Source: Auriscalpium vulgare
Taxonomy: Eukaryota; Basidiomycota; Agaricomycetes; Russulales; Auriscalpiaceae
Length of the DNA: 64,000 nucleotides
Direction of reading: 5' to 3'
Assembly: GCA_019915015.1 (NCBI GenBank)
Contig: JAHBBC010000036.1
Location: 124,001-188,000, forward strand
Part shown: positions 11,464 through 27,369 of the stretch, piece after piece
How the letters are laid out: every line of letters starts with the position of its first letter
Numbering within the stretch: position 1 is the stretch's first letter
Translations under genes and position numbers: made by a program
The notes under the pieces: generated by a model
Database searches by the model: none
What the model was told of the DNA's origin: nothing
Seen by the model: the letters and a program-made list of their open reading frames with translations, nothing else

Positions 11464-14112
11464 ATGGCCAATACTCACAAACCATCTAACAAGGGTATGT
11501 CGTGGCTTCTTAATTTGCAACCCTTCTGTAGCTAATCCAGACCTATGGTGGCCCGAGCAGACAATCACATCAAAGGTGCGCGACATGCGCATGTCATGCT
11601 CTTTATCATGCTCACGCTTTCTGGCGCAGATGGAAGCTATGGGCATCCTTCGGACAAGATATGGATGTTCTACAATGCTCAGGCCGACGAGCACGACAAA
11701 GGGCTTGTAGAAAGTTGGAAGGGCGACACGGAGGGCATCCTGATCTTCGTGCGTGTGCTTATCGATTTCCCACCTGATCGTCTATCTGATGAATCCAAGG
11801 CTGGTCTTTTCTCAGCCACTGTGTCTGCTTTCATCATCGAGAGCTACAAGAAACTGTCGACCGACTCCGGGGATGCAACTGTGGCTCTGCTGACCCAACT
11901 TGTGAACCAAGGCACCACCATGCCAAATGGGACTTATTCTGGACTAGTGTTCACAGCACCAGCTTCTGCTATCCGCGTCAATGTCCTGTGGTTTTTGAGT
12001 CTCATTCTTACTCTGACATGTGCACTTGCAGCAACACTGATGCAGCAGTGGGCACGGCATTATGTCCAAATTTCGCACAAACAGAAAGCACCCTACAAGC
12101 GTGCTCGAATGCGGACATTTTTGTCTACGGGGGTTGAGACCTTCCACATGACTCGAGCAGTTGAAACTATTCCGACAATCCTTCATGCCTCTGTGTTTCT
12201 TTTCTTTGTGGGCCTTGTGGACTTCATGCTCTCTATCAACAAGACAGTGGCATACATAATACTTGTGGCTGTCATCTTGAGCATCTTGGGCTACCTCTTG
12301 TCAACACTGCATCCCCTTGTGTCTTCAAACAGCCCATACCATACCCCTCTGTCTGGAATGGTGTGGTATCTGGTGCATACTCTTGTTATCAATGCTCTGT
12401 GGTGCACAAGGAAACTCATACTCATAATGAGACCTTTTTTAATTGCTGTTCACCCTTCTTGGAAGGTTCAACTACCCCCTTGGAGACCATGTGGGCCACA
12501 TAACTGGGCACTCTCTATAGGCAATGCTTTGAATACATGCAGAAAGAGGCATGCCATGGGAATAAGGCTTTATATGGAAGAAGTTGCTAATGCTTCTTGG
12601 AGTCTGGATAGCTATGCCTTGAAGTGGACAATTTCCAATCTAGATGAAACCCATGAATGGATACAATTCATTGATGCTCTTGTTGTATATGGATCATCTC
12701 CCCTGGGACAAAGGCAAAAATCTGTACTCAGAGACCTGGTTATTCCAGCATCTAATCATACAATTTCACACCTTTTTGGCTGGATCGACCAAGAACCTCC
12801 TATACTTGATACTGAAGACTCAGACAATCATCCGCTTGCTAGTATCTACACAGCAGAGCACTTTACACAGTCAACCATAGTTGCATGGCACATTGTAGAG
12901 GCAATCTGTACCAGTCAAGCAGCAATTGCAGTTCCTGATTGCATATATCAATATGCTCAGAAAAATAGAAGTCTACATAAATCCCATTATACAAGGGTGT
13001 ATAAAAAATGCATCCAAGCCCTTCTTGTGAATCATTTTATCATCAGAGAGGGAAATCACACTCTGGGGGAGGAATCACCCCTGAGGTTGCTTCTTACTCA
13101 ATGTGACTTCAGTCTTTTAGGCAATCTGAACAATTTGTTGCAAGGAGCATTTGACGACACTTTCGGAACAAGTGACATCATATGCAAAGTTTCTCATGTT
13201 TTCATGCAAACAGTCACTACTTTGCTCCAGGGTTTAGGCTCATGTGCTGATGAAAAACATAAGAAAGCCAGAATCACATTTTTTCAAGTAACTAATCACA
13301 TTTCATATATCTGTGAACATAAGCAAATCAGCCCCCTCCAATCCAAGATCTTGGCTCTATTAGATTCAATCAAACTTGAATTACTGATGACCCATAGACC
13401 ATATTTGATTTCGAGAAGTACTGTTCCTGGCTATAGGAATGAGTATGCCACATGGTATGTGGCATTGTGGAGATATATTGACCACCAGGGGGCAAATGGG
13501 ATATGGAAATATATTAATGAGCATTTGCTGGATTTTCTTGAAGGTATCATGCTATCACAGTTAAACAATCACTTTATTACTTACTGTGTCAATGCTGTGC
13601 TTGTGGATGAGCTGATTGAAGCTACAATGAGCTATCCCCTTGGTCATAGTGTTGAAGTTGTTAACAGCCTTGCATTGGCTAAGCTATTAGAGGTGCCAGT
13701 CAATAACTTGGGTACAGCTACTATAAGGTCTGTGAGTCCCTTCTGGAATATATGGAAATTTGTCAAAGGGGTCACTCCCATGATCTCAGACATTATAAAT
13801 AACCCTGAAAATGTTACGATAGTCAAGAAAACACTAGCACAGTTGGCCCGTAGCCTACCTAGGTGTCATGATCTTGATGGAAAAGATGCTGGCAATATTT
13901 ATGAAGCAGTTTTGGCATTTACAACCAATATTGACACATACAGGTCCAAAATTGACACATACACGTCCAATCCCGAAATGTTTGATTTGGCACGTATGCT
14001 ACATTCCATTCTTGACACATTACATGAACAAGCACCAAGACCTCACATGCAAGAAAAAATGATGCAGATCAAAGAGATGATGAAGAAAGCAAACTTGAAG
14101 GCCAGGCAATGA
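11464..14112 (+). CDS. DUF6535-domain membrane protein, AT-rich copy
   Basis: Fungal multi-pass membrane protein of unknown function. The N-terminal DUF6535 domain is clear: HPSDKIWMFYNAQADEHDK, ESWKGDTEGILIF, GLFSATVSAFIIESYKKLS, then hydrophobic segments (FLSLILTLTCALAATLMQQW; ASVFLFFVGLVDFMLSI; YIILVAVILSILGYLLSTL). A 51-nt in-frame intron (about 11750-11800) interrupts ILIF/AGLFSATV. The 5' end is less certain: a small exon begins at ATG 11464 (MANTHKPSNK) and joins through one or two introns, and donor choice near 11495/11499 decides the frame. The large C-terminal region (about 600 residues) has no motif I know. Codon use is strikingly A/T-ending compared with the GC-rich paralogue at 35202-38107, which suggests a different compositional history. 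Confidence 0.85.
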
Positions 14113-14771
14113 GACCAGCTGAAAATAGGGAGAAAGTTCTCAGAAACTATATTGTACACCTGTATTGCCCCTACCAAAAGCATCAGAGTTACTACCAACC
14201 ACTAGAACTAATGTAGATTCAGACAATCTTTATCTTCTTGACAGGAAGGTTCCCTTTGCCAAGGTTTGGCTGAGTACAAGACCAATGCCTGCATTGGCCT
14301 GCTGTACAGTGAGTTGAGATGTGAGTGTAGGTGGACAGATACAGTATAAGAACTTCTCGTAGTAAAGATACATTTCTTAAATCCCCTTTTGTAAGTTGAT
14401 GGCTCATACAATTTCCACAACTGGGTCATACTATCAATGTGTGACACAACACAGTCAGATGATTGAAGCACACATTGCCCACAAATTGCTGTGGTCAGCA
14501 TAGTCCTGACATCTCAGTAATAGTGACCAGCTTATTCAAATAGAAACCCAAAAGACAAACCTCTGCACTGACAACATGTATGAGCATTCTGCTTGCCGGG
14601 GACATGTCACCTACACAGGCACCGGCAGCCGTGTCCCGGTTGTGCACGTGACAGCCTGAGGCCCGCCGAAGAAGCTGCAGGCAGCAGTACACAAGCGATC
14701 TGCGGTGCGGTGAACCCGCGCACAGCTGCTATTGTAGACCACGTCAGTCAACAGTCCAGTGCAGCCGAACT
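14113..14771. other. AT-rich 3' flank; no gene supported
   Basis: It continues the AT-rich composition of the preceding gene to about 14600, then returns to GC-rich sequence. No exon chain or known motif was seen on either strand. Confidence 0.5.
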
Positions 14772-15000
14772 TGACGCTTACTGTACCCCAGCCGAACCTC
14801 TGCACAGAAGAGAACCAGCGTGCCGACATCGTGATGCGTACGGCGAGGGCGGCAGCATCGAGCAGCGCCAATCGAATGGTGAAGGCTTTGTTTGACTAAG
14901 AAGCGATTTGACGGTGTGCGCAGAGGGTAGAGCTGGTGTGCTGGCGATAAAGGCGGTGGAAGGAGGTGTAAAATGAAGCGCGCGAGATACACAAAGGCGT
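14772..15000 (-). pseudogene. Truncated, mutated copy of the MAM33 5' region
   Basis: Read on the minus strand, this stretch aligns with 31475-31723, the end of the promoter/5' leader, exon 1 and the first bases of intron 1 of the intact MAM33 gene. Shared blocks include CGTCAAATCGCTTC, GGCGCTGCTC and TCTGTG(C/G)(A/G)GAGGTT. The alignment even runs through the splice donor (GTAAGCGTCA against GTGAGCGTCA). The start codon is lost: ACACCATGTCTG has become ACACCAGCTCTA near 14931. Because intronic bases are included, it came from DNA duplication and not from an mRNA retrocopy. No exons 2-7 follow. Confidence 0.75.
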
Positions 15001-15002
15001 CG

Positions 15003-15600
15003 GCATCAGGGTTGGCGCATAGTTGGCTCCAGTCGGCTTTCGCGGATGCTCGGGAGATAACGTTCTGGAGGGAGAGGGCGGCGACGTGGCCGATGCGATG
15101 ACGACGGGAGTGGGCGCGGGTATGCCGGGAAAGAGACATTGCGCGGGAGGAGATGGCTGCGTGACGGGCGACAACGCAGGCGGACAGCGTAGCAGCGGGC
15201 GGCAAGCGTGGAGTTTAGGAGGCGAGCACGACTGAGAGGACATTCTCTCAGGAAAGCGCGACGAGTTACGCTGCTGTGACGAACCGACGCGACGGGGGTG
15301 GTGGAAGTCCACGTGAGGCGGCATCGCAAGGTGGTGAACCAGGCCATACATCTCGGGAAAAACAACCTCGAGAATGTTCGTGCGTATCTGGACCAGAATG
15401 AACAGATTATGTGCACGATGGGCGCCGTCGCATGCCAGCAGGAGGTCGATACCAACAGGAGGCGCTTGTTGCGGAACGGTGAGGTACACGGACAACGAGC
15501 GGAATGGGTTTGCGATGTAGAAGTGTCGGTGATGCGGGGAGTACGTGCGAGAGTGCTGCTTCGGAGGCGGTTGAAGCGAGGGCGTGCAGACGGAGATGAG
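15003..15600 (-). repeat. Unclassified dispersed repeat of about 600 bp, copy 1 (minus)
   Basis: The reverse complement aligns with 47660-48315. Matching landmarks in order include GTAACTCRTCGCGCTTTC, GCCGCTGCTACGC-like, TCCCGGCATA, CGCGCCCACTCCC, GAGCATCCGCGAAAGCCGAC and TGGAGCCAACTATGCGCC. Divergence is moderate with small indels. Its inner end abuts the broken MAM33 copy. No conserved open reading frame spans both copies. Confidence 0.65.
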
Positions 15601-16808
15601 AGCGGGGCAGGAGGCTACTGTAGGGCCAGAGCATTGAGGGCGAGGACAAGACTATGATTGAGTTGGATGGGGAATTCAGGCGGTCAGCCCTGCATGGGCT
15701 GCGGTGGCGGCCTGTGCAATGCGTAGAGATGAGCACGAGGGATTGGGAAGCCATATAAAGTGAGCACCTTGGGACCGGCCTAGTCTACATCCCTGGCGGT
15801 CCTCCAGGGCGATGCGAGGGCGCCTTGAGGCTTGAGACTTGAGGCCGTGTAGATGGGCTGTGGCGAGGTGCTCGAGTGCACAGCACTTACAAGACCACAT
15901 GCAAGGCTGAGTACTAACAGAGTCTACAGAAGACAAAGTTGCCATGGAGCGAATGCTGCCAACTTACAAAACCAGCAGCAGCGACGGAGGCGCCGAACAT
16001 CATCACAACACTGGACCACAGCCAATATGCCTCGATGTGTCAGATCCTGAGGCAGACACAGGGTAGAACAGCGAGTTTTGCTGGCAGCGGGTTGGCTGTT
16101 GCGGATATCGACAAGGCTCGGCACCAAGAACGCATACTAAGTCTATGACGATTTCCACATGGAAGGAGCGCACAGTCGGTGCACGGACGAGGTCAGAGTG
16201 GTTGAAGAGAGCAGGTCCGGATGTTTGCGGTTGCTGGCGGGCGGTCCGAGGAAAGACCGACAGGGCGGGGGGGCCCGGGCCCGGAAGTCCGGCCTGGCCT
16301 TTGCAGCGTGGGGCCATCGTCGTCCTCGTCGATGCAGAGGCAGTCTTCATTTCTGCCATAGGCTCTCCCGTTACTTCAAATGCCTCGTCTCGATGGCTCT
16401 CCAGTACAGGAAATTACTCATTTCCCGCAGCACGCACCTAGTCCTTGTCCTGAGACGCCTTCGGCCCGGGTGCGTGCAAACAGCGCGTCCTTGTCCTGCC
16501 TGCAGCAAGTGCTCTGGCACCAGAGTCTCGCCTGGGTGGGGCCTGCATTGACTTGCCTCACCGCCAGCTCGCCTTGTGGCGTCGCAGCACAGCACGGAAC
16601 AGTCACAGAAGCCGAATATCCCATCCGAGGCCTGGGCCCAACGTGCGCCCACTGCTCCAGACACTGCAAAAACTTTGTGCGCGCCCCCGACGTGGCTCCC
16701 ATAAATACAACCCGTATGCCGCCGTTTCCTGCTCAAACACAACACATTACTTGCTCCCGCTTCCCCCTGCAAGACCAGCAGTAGCAGCGTCGCGTCTGAA
16801 ACTGCGTG
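15601..16808. other. Intergenic; promoter side of the TDT transporter gene
   Basis: Reading frames overlap one another on both strands without known motifs or consistent introns. A CATAAATACA sequence near 16700, about 105 bp before the ATG at 16809, is a possible TATA element for the transporter gene. Confidence 0.4.
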
Positions 16809-18891
16809 ATGACGTCGATTGGCTCCTTCTCGTCTCCTCCATCTTCAACAGACCTCCCCCTCTCGTTCACGACCAAGGCGTCGACGATTCGAACAACCAG
16901 CGGCTTACGACTGCTCGACTACACCCCCGCGGACACACCGCCGTATGGACCCAGTGCGCCGTCGACGCCGCCACCCCCACCTTTACGCACAGATGAAACC
17001 TCGTGCGGCGGCCCCGTCCCGGACGCAAACAATCCGAAGTCGCCGCTTCCGCGGGTGGGGAGGTTCGCGCGGACGATACATGGGTGGTCCTGGCAGGCGG
17101 TGAGCACCTCGCAGTTTCAGCCATTCGCGGGTCAAGCTCAAGCTCTGTAGTTCCCCATAGGCATGGGCACAGGCGCGGTGTACGTTTGCCTCTCCGGAAT
17201 CAAGACGTCGCAAAACAGTGCCCTATTCGGCATCGAGACCTGCTTCTACATCCTCAATCTTGTGCTCTTCACCCTCAATTCCCTGACGCTGATCCTACAA
17301 GCTCTGCGTAGGTCGTCGTCTTCTGTGAAGCACCGATGGCTCTCTCACCACCACACGACTCAGTGTACCCGCGACAGTCACTCCGCCTGATCACCGACTC
17401 TTCGAAGAATATCTTCGTCCCCGTCATGGTGAGTACGCCCGTCTTTCGATTGTCACTCCTCTTTTCAACGCATGTCTGCAGGTCCTCAACTTTGCTACAA
17501 TCATCATCGGCACCGTCGACTACGCCGTCACCCCGGGGCACATTGGTCCGAACATCATCTATATCCTGTTCTGGTCCGTTCACGCGCAGATCGACCAAGC
17601 GTCACGCTGACAGCCATGTCGCAGGATCTACGTTGGCCTCTCAGTGGGGATGTCGTTCCCGCTGCTCATGATATGGTTCAACAAGCCGCATGATCTTCTC
17701 ACGTTTTCGCCGGCTTGGGCCTTTCTGGTGCGTGCGCTACATTGGTGTCGTATCCACTCGCCCTCATCCTGCTTCTCGTTCGCTCTGGCATGACTCCAGT
17801 TCTTCCCGATGGTGAGGACAGCGTTTTCTACGCGGTGATGCATGAGCTGAACACGGCAACACAGATGCTTGTTGGGACAGTCGCGTACAGCGTCCTGCTC
17901 GTCATGCAGCCCACCGACACCCGCGCGATCGGCATTCTGTTTGTCGGCTACTTCTTCCAGGGTATAGGCTTCTGCGCCACGATGGCCTACATATGCATAT
18001 ACTTCGTCCGGTACGAATCACTGTCCACGTTCAAGTCGCCATATTCCTCACATTCGTTTACAGCCTCATCACGGTTAGTTTCCAAGACAAATGGGCCTGG
18101 TAGAAGCCGACATTGACCGACCCTGTTGCATTGGTAGACTGGATTCATGGAGGGCCATCAAGCCAGTGGTGCTTTCGTTGCGTGCGGGCCTCCGGGATTC
18201 ACCGCGTACGCGCTCATCGGTCTCGGCGGCCACGCTCAAAAAATGTATGTGCGACTCCGTGTATCTCCTTGATCCACCCTGACGCATCAACCATCAGCCT
18301 GCCGGCGCACGACCTCGTATCGCCTCTCGCGGGTGAGATCTGGTACGCGTCAAGCGTGCTTGGCGGCCTCCTGCTCTTCGGCTTTGCAGTGTTCCTGTTC
18401 GTTTTCGCGGTTCTCCCCTACTGGTGGAAGCTTCACCGGCATCTCCGCGAGATCCTTGGCTGTCAGTCAGGTTTTCTCGGTCTTCTCTCGCTCACCACTG
18501 ATTTCGCATCGCTCCTTACATAGGCTGGGCGTTGACCTTCCCAAACGGTACGAAAGCGCTTCCGCCCGTGTTCCTTGATAATCGAGCTCATTCTTTCTCC
18601 TCTGCAGTTGGCTGGATTTCTGCTGTCCACCTCATCGGCGAGGTCCTGCACATCCCGGCGTTCCGCATAGTGCACATGGTCATGGCGGCGCTCATCTGCG
18701 TCGCGTGGGTCATCCTTTTCTCGCTGACGTGCCTCGCGATCTACCGGAAGAAGATCTTCTTCGACAAGCCGGAGGACGTCATCCGGGACGAGCTGCACGT
18801 ACACATGCACATGCATATACATCATCACCACGAGCATCATCCCGGACATGCTGGAAAAGAAGGGCGCGCTGTCGGCGCCCAAGCGGTCTAG
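16809..18891 (+). CDS. TDT-family (SLAC1/Mae1/Ssu1-like) anion or C4-dicarboxylate transporter with micro-exons
   Basis: Plasma-membrane transporter of the tellurite-resistance/dicarboxylate (TDT) family, with about ten hydrophobic helices. Family motifs are MGTGAVYVCLSGI, YPRQSLRLITDSSKNIFVP, WIYVGLSVGMSFPLLMIWF, AWAFLFFPMMLVGTVA, EGHQASGAFVACGPPGFTAY and CLAIYRKKIFFDKPEDVI. Twelve exons join in phase: 16809-17099, 17151-17307, 17364-17428, 17482-17573, 17625-17727, 17800-17811, 17865-18010, 18064-18073, 18138-18244, 18298-18461, 18524-18547 and 18608-18891, giving 484 aa. Exons of 12, 10 and 24 nt are needed to restore conserved residues. The C-terminus carries a His-rich tail (HVHMHMHIHHHHEHHPGH, 18798-18851). 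Substrate (malate, sulfite or other anion) cannot be decided from sequence. Confidence 0.9.
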
Positions 18892-19148
18892 CGTTGGCTG
18901 GTGGCATCATTGCTGACCTGGTGGTTGGTTAGAATCACGACGTATAGAGTGACGGACCTAGAGTATTTATTTGCAACGCTTTCTGTACTTATTACCCACA
19001 AGCCCTCGATGACCCGTAGACTTTGTAGCGCATTGACTATCTACTCACAATCTCAGCTCAGGACACTATACATATTGCGGCCCAATATTTTACCTGTCTC
19101 TCTTGTGCAGCGACGCCCTCTCTTGACTACACAACTTCTAGTCAACCT

Positions 19149-20577
19149 CTACATCTTTGAGTTTGACTCCAGCGGCGGCTTGCCCATTCCGCTGCGCCCA
19201 GAGAAAGCCCACTCTGTCTGCCGCGCGACCCTCAAACGCACGCCCAGTTCATCCGCGAACTGCCACACGAGTCCCGGGTTCTTCTGGAACGCGCGCCCCA
19301 CGAATATCAGGTCCGCCTTGCCCGCATTCAGAATGCCCTGCGCTATCGGGCCCGTCTTGATCGACCCCACGGCGCTGACGAGGATCTTGTCACCATGCGC
19401 GAGCTTCACAGCCTTGGAGAGGAAAGCCTGGTATGCGGGATCCGTTCCTACCCTGATGCGCTGCTTAGGATGCAGGCCGGACGAGGAGATGTCGATCACG
19501 TCGACGCCGTGCTCGGCGAGGATGCCGGCGAGACGCACGGTGTCCTCGAGGCGCCAAGACGGCGTATCGGGCATCTCTTCCTCCAGCCAATCCGTCGCTG
19601 AGATGCTATATTCCGGACCACGAACGTCAGTCGCCGCGCGTAGAGCGCGATATGGCTGCGCGACGCACCGTAAGAACAAGGGCATGGCCGCGGGGATGCT
19701 CGCGCGCACGGCGTCGACGACCTCGAGCGTCGCGCGGATCCGGTTCTCGAAACTCCCGCCGTACTCGTCCGTGCGCTGGTTGCTCACGGGGCTCAGGAAC
19801 TCGTGCAGCAGGTACCCGTGCGCGTTGTGCACCTCGACCGCGTCCGCGCCGATGCGCACCGCGCGCCGCGCCGCCTCCGCGTGGGCAACGACGACCGCGC
19901 GTATGCCGTCCTTCGTGAGCTCGCGGGGGACCGGGCTCGCCTCGCTGTACGCAATCGCGGACGGCGCAACCAGGGCGTCGGGCCAGCCGCCGGCCGCCGC
20001 GCTCGCGGTCGCCTTCATGTCGAGCCACGGCGCGACGGTCGATGCCTTGCGGCCGGCGTGCCCGATCTGGAGCGCGACCTTCTGGCCCTGCGAGTGCGCG
20101 AAGGCGATGATGTCGCGCAGCGGGCCCTCCTGCTCCGCATTCCAGATGCCTGCGTCCTCGGGCGTGATGCGCCCCTCCGGCGAGACAGCGAGCGCCTCGG
20201 TGAACGTGAGCCCTGGCCCGCGAGAGATGATGCCGCCCACTAGTGTGCGCGCAGGTGAGCGGCGCTGGGGTGCGAGGGAGATATTGTGGGACGTACGGTG
20301 GGCGGTGTGCCACGGGGTCATCATACCGTCGACAGAAGAGTATTGGCACATCGGGGAGACCTGCGCGCAGGCAACGATGTTATATTTCGTGTTTGGGTGG
20401 TGTGGGTGGTTTGGCACGTACGACAATGCGATTATGAAGCTCGAGCCCGCGGATCTTTATGGGCTTGAACAGCGATGGGGTGGCATCGTCTTCTTCAACT
20501 GCTGTCCCAGAGGGTGGACTCTGGATAGGAGTGAAGAAAGGGACGTTGGGTGCAGGAATATTCACGATGTGAGACAT
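19149..20577 (-). CDS. Old Yellow Enzyme family NADH:flavin oxidoreductase, tandem copy 1
   Basis: FMN-dependent ene-reductase with a TIM barrel, of the YqjM/XenA-like class. It runs from ATG 20575-20577 ([18 protein letters not shown]) to the stop at 19149-19151. Motifs in order: [26 protein letters not shown] (flavin site), WHTAH then [18 protein letters not shown] (His-containing substrate/flavin site), [21 protein letters not shown] with GGSFENRIR (catalytic Tyr region), [10 protein letters not shown], and [15 protein letters not shown] (phosphate-binding end). Three introns can be placed: after NRIV, after the HTAH codons, and after PLFLR (GTGCGT..TACAG). With these removed the frame is intact. 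It lies head-to-tail with a near-identical copy about 2.07 kb away. Confidence 0.92.
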
Positions 20578-21219
20578 GGTGAATGAGATAGCGTTGCAAA
20601 GTCGGAAGTCACAGTGAATTTTTGCAGCCTCCACCGTAGGCACTTAAGTACAGAGTCTGCCTCCGATTCGGACTTGAGAGTTACTCATCGATTTGTCGCT
20701 CACTCAGCTTGATCGGAGCGCTGGGCATGCTGAGGGCCTGGCAGGTGTGAGCACTGAGAACTTCAAAGAAGACAAGTCGTAACGGTACTGTTCAAGGAGT
20801 TCTTGAGCGACCGCGCTCAGGTAGTATTTTTCGTGGGAAAAGCTCGGCACGGGACCTTTCCTCACCGGCCTCCGCGCCAGGTCGATACAATAAATATCTA
20901 TCAACGCTTTGTACCTATCAAAGTACCCCTCAATTCAGCCTCGATTACCAGTTGAATTTATTCAATCTGTAGCACATTGCATTTCCCCCCAATCTCACTG
21001 CAGTACAGTGCAATCGGCCATACATAGCTGGCGGACCGATGACACTACTAAGTATGCATATTCACGTATTTTGCTCTCCATGTCCCAATTAGAGCAGTTA
21101 ATGTATTCCACCGAGTACCCCGGGCCCTCTATCACTTTATGCTTTGTTTTGGATCGTACAACAACGCCTTCCCTGGACCGCCTTCCCTGGACCACAACCT
21201 TGCACAATTCCTACAGCCT
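20578..21219. other. Spacer between the two OYE genes
   Basis: It should contain the promoter of copy 1 (20578 upward) and the 3' region of copy 2. Unlike the coding regions, the spacer does not show obvious duplication with the region upstream of copy 2. No other gene was seen. Confidence 0.5.
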
Positions 21220-25203
<3,984 letters not shown>

Positions 25204-26411
25204 ATGAGCAGCGACCAGTCCAACTCCTCCGACGACCAGGCCCAGCCCCCGCAACCCCCTGCCATCCCTCCCTACCCACCACAGCCTTACAACGGCGCTC
25301 CGTACCCTCCTCCCCCCGGCTACCCCTTCTACTATCCCCATCCCGACCAGAATGGCGGCGACCCCAACGCGCCAAATGGGCCCCCTGGCACGTACATGAT
25401 GCCCTTTCCGCCTCCGGGTCTCGTCTACGCCTACCCTCCGCCGCCTCCGCCCGCACAAGGTCCGCCTGTCGTCGCTGTATATGCCCTGAACACACGCTGA
25501 TGGTGTTTGTCAAAGGCTATGCCCCGTTCCCACCTCAAGCGCCTGCTTCTGTCACACGGGCGAAGCGCAAACAAGTCAAGATGGCCGTGAGTATCTTCTG
25601 CCCCGCCCTCGCCCGCCCTTGCTCTCGTCCTCATCTTGTCCTTAGTGCACAAATTGCGCGTCTGCATGTAAGCGCTGCGACGAGGCGCGGCCGTGCGAAC
25701 GCTGTCTGAAGTACGGCCTCGCCGAGTCGTGCATCGATGGAGTTCGGAAGGAGCGGAAGAAGGGCATCAAGCGAGGGCCGTACAAACGCAAGAATAAGCA
25801 GGTGGCAGGGGATGTGCCTCCCTATGCAGGTACGTTGCGAGTGTTTTGCAATTGGCTTTCGTGCTGACGGCCTGCCAGGCTACCCGAATGGCGAGGCGCC
25901 ATGGCCACCCCCTCCCGAGCAGCAGAACGGTGGTGCACCTAGCGCCGGCGCACCGATGCCGCCGCCGCCGTTCATGACTCCGCCGGAAGGCTACTACCCA
26001 TACTACTACCCGCCTCCGGGCACGTACGCGCCCCCGCACGACGCACACGCAAACGGTGAGGCGCAGCACGGGCAGCCCCCGCCCCCGCCCCCGCCGCACC
26101 CGTACTATCCCCTGCCACCGGGATACCCCCAGATGGCCATGTACCCACCTTACCCCCTCCCGCCGGGCCACCTCCCGCCGCCGCCGCCTCCGGCGAGCTT
26201 GGACCCTGCGGACCCGAAGAACGGACCGGACGGCGAGGCCGCCGCCGCACCGCCGCCGCCGGCCCCGGAGCCGCCGAGGAAGAAAAATGCCAAGCGCGCG
26301 CGCGGCGGGCAAGGCGAGGACGGCGTCGGCAAGGCGGGCAAAAAGGCGAAGCATGGCGAGGACGTGCGCAACGTAGTTGAGACGCACCCGCCTGTGATCG
26401 CTGCCGCCTAG
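25204..26411 (+). CDS. Zn(II)2Cys6 transcription regulator, Pro/Tyr-rich
   Basis: Nuclear DNA-binding protein of 347 aa from four exons (25204-25459, 25516-25586, 25646-25829, 25879-26411), all phases consistent. The N-terminus is a Pro/Tyr/Gly-rich low-complexity region. A basic linker (RAKRKQVKMA) leads into the binuclear cluster with zinc ligands C110, C113, C120, C126, C129 and C138 (spacing C2C6C5C2C8C). This is followed by the basic tract RKERKKGIKRGPYKRKNK. The C-terminal half is again Pro/Tyr-rich with a bipartite basic stretch (PRKKNAKRARGG) near the end. No fungal-specific middle-homology domain is present, so the activation or partner-binding role probably lies in the disordered arms. 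Targets are unknown. Confidence 0.9.
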
Positions 26412-27369
26412 GCCCCGCCCTCCCTTTCCCCACGCCATCGTGTACCACCGTCTTGCAGGATCTTGTGCTTATACTTCCTTCCTCCGCTGTCGATATCTCG
26501 TTGCCTGTTGCCGTTTGCCGTTTTGCTCTGTTGAATCCGAATCGAGTCCGTGGGCGCCACCCGTGGGGCTCCAAATTGTTCTTCGCCCGCCCGTGCGCAA
26601 ACTTCGTCCGTCAACTCTTTAACCACCACGCGGGTGCCAAGGCCCGCGCGTGGCGGTCAAATAATTACGGATGTTGCTTGTATGCGGCGTTTGTTCGATA
26701 AGGTTTGTCTTCTTCCCGTTGTATGTACAGTTATTTATGGCGGCGTTGGTGGCAGGTGGCAGGCGCCCGGGGTGTGCAGCAATGCACTGCGAGGGTGTGG
26801 GCCGCTTGTATGCTCTCCTCTTCGTCGTGGTCTGGGTTGTTGATCGCTCTGTTGTGCGCAGTATAACTTATTCACTGTTGTACACTACAGTACTACTTTT
26901 TGATTTGCTATGTAGTGGTGTCCACAGACCAGTCCAGGATACTCCAAACAAGGTTAGACGTGAAAATGGCATTGAAAATTCGTATCGGTACGTGACAAGG
27001 ATGGCATGAGGAATTACATATGGACGAGTGCGATCAGATAGCAGGCGACCATTGGCTTATTAGGCTCGGGGCCGAGGAATAAGTGACCGGGGAATAATAT
27101 GTATATTGGCGAGCTTCGTAGCGGCGCTGTTTTTCTATTGGCAAGGGTTTCATCAACGCTCTGAGTTGGCAAGGCAAACAAACACTCACCTACGGCACAG
27201 CAGGCAAATTCTTCCGTGCCGTCGTCATACGAGGAGACAAGAGAGACAGCGCTGGGCGTCAGGGAACAGACGTGGCGCAAGCGAGACACCTCGACGCAGC
27301 CCAAGGTGATTGCCGATATCATGCGTGCGAGTAGCGCTGGAAAGCAGTCAGATTTGCGAAACATTGTAC
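26412..27369. other. Convergent intergenic region
   Basis: It contains the 3' regions of the Zn2Cys6 gene (+) and of the unknown minus-strand gene. T-rich stretches and no conserved reading frame were seen. Confidence 0.5.

Noticed and set aside
11541..11630. Frameshift in the 5' exons of the AT-rich DUF6535 gene
   Set aside because: An alternative donor (GTCGTG at 11499) restores phase without any indel, so a frameshift is not required.
15298..15657. 119-aa plus frame and 199-aa minus frame
   Set aside because: Both lie in the ~600-bp dispersed repeat and neither frame is conserved in the second copy.
17100..17163. Frameshift before MGTGAVYV in the transporter
   Set aside because: Using the acceptor ending at 17150 gives WSWQA-FPIGMGTGAV in phase; no error is needed.
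18901..20586. 561-aa plus-strand open frame
   Set aside because: It is the antisense shadow of OYE copy 1. Its translation is Ser/Arg/Ala-rich without motifs, whereas the minus strand reads a complete OYE.
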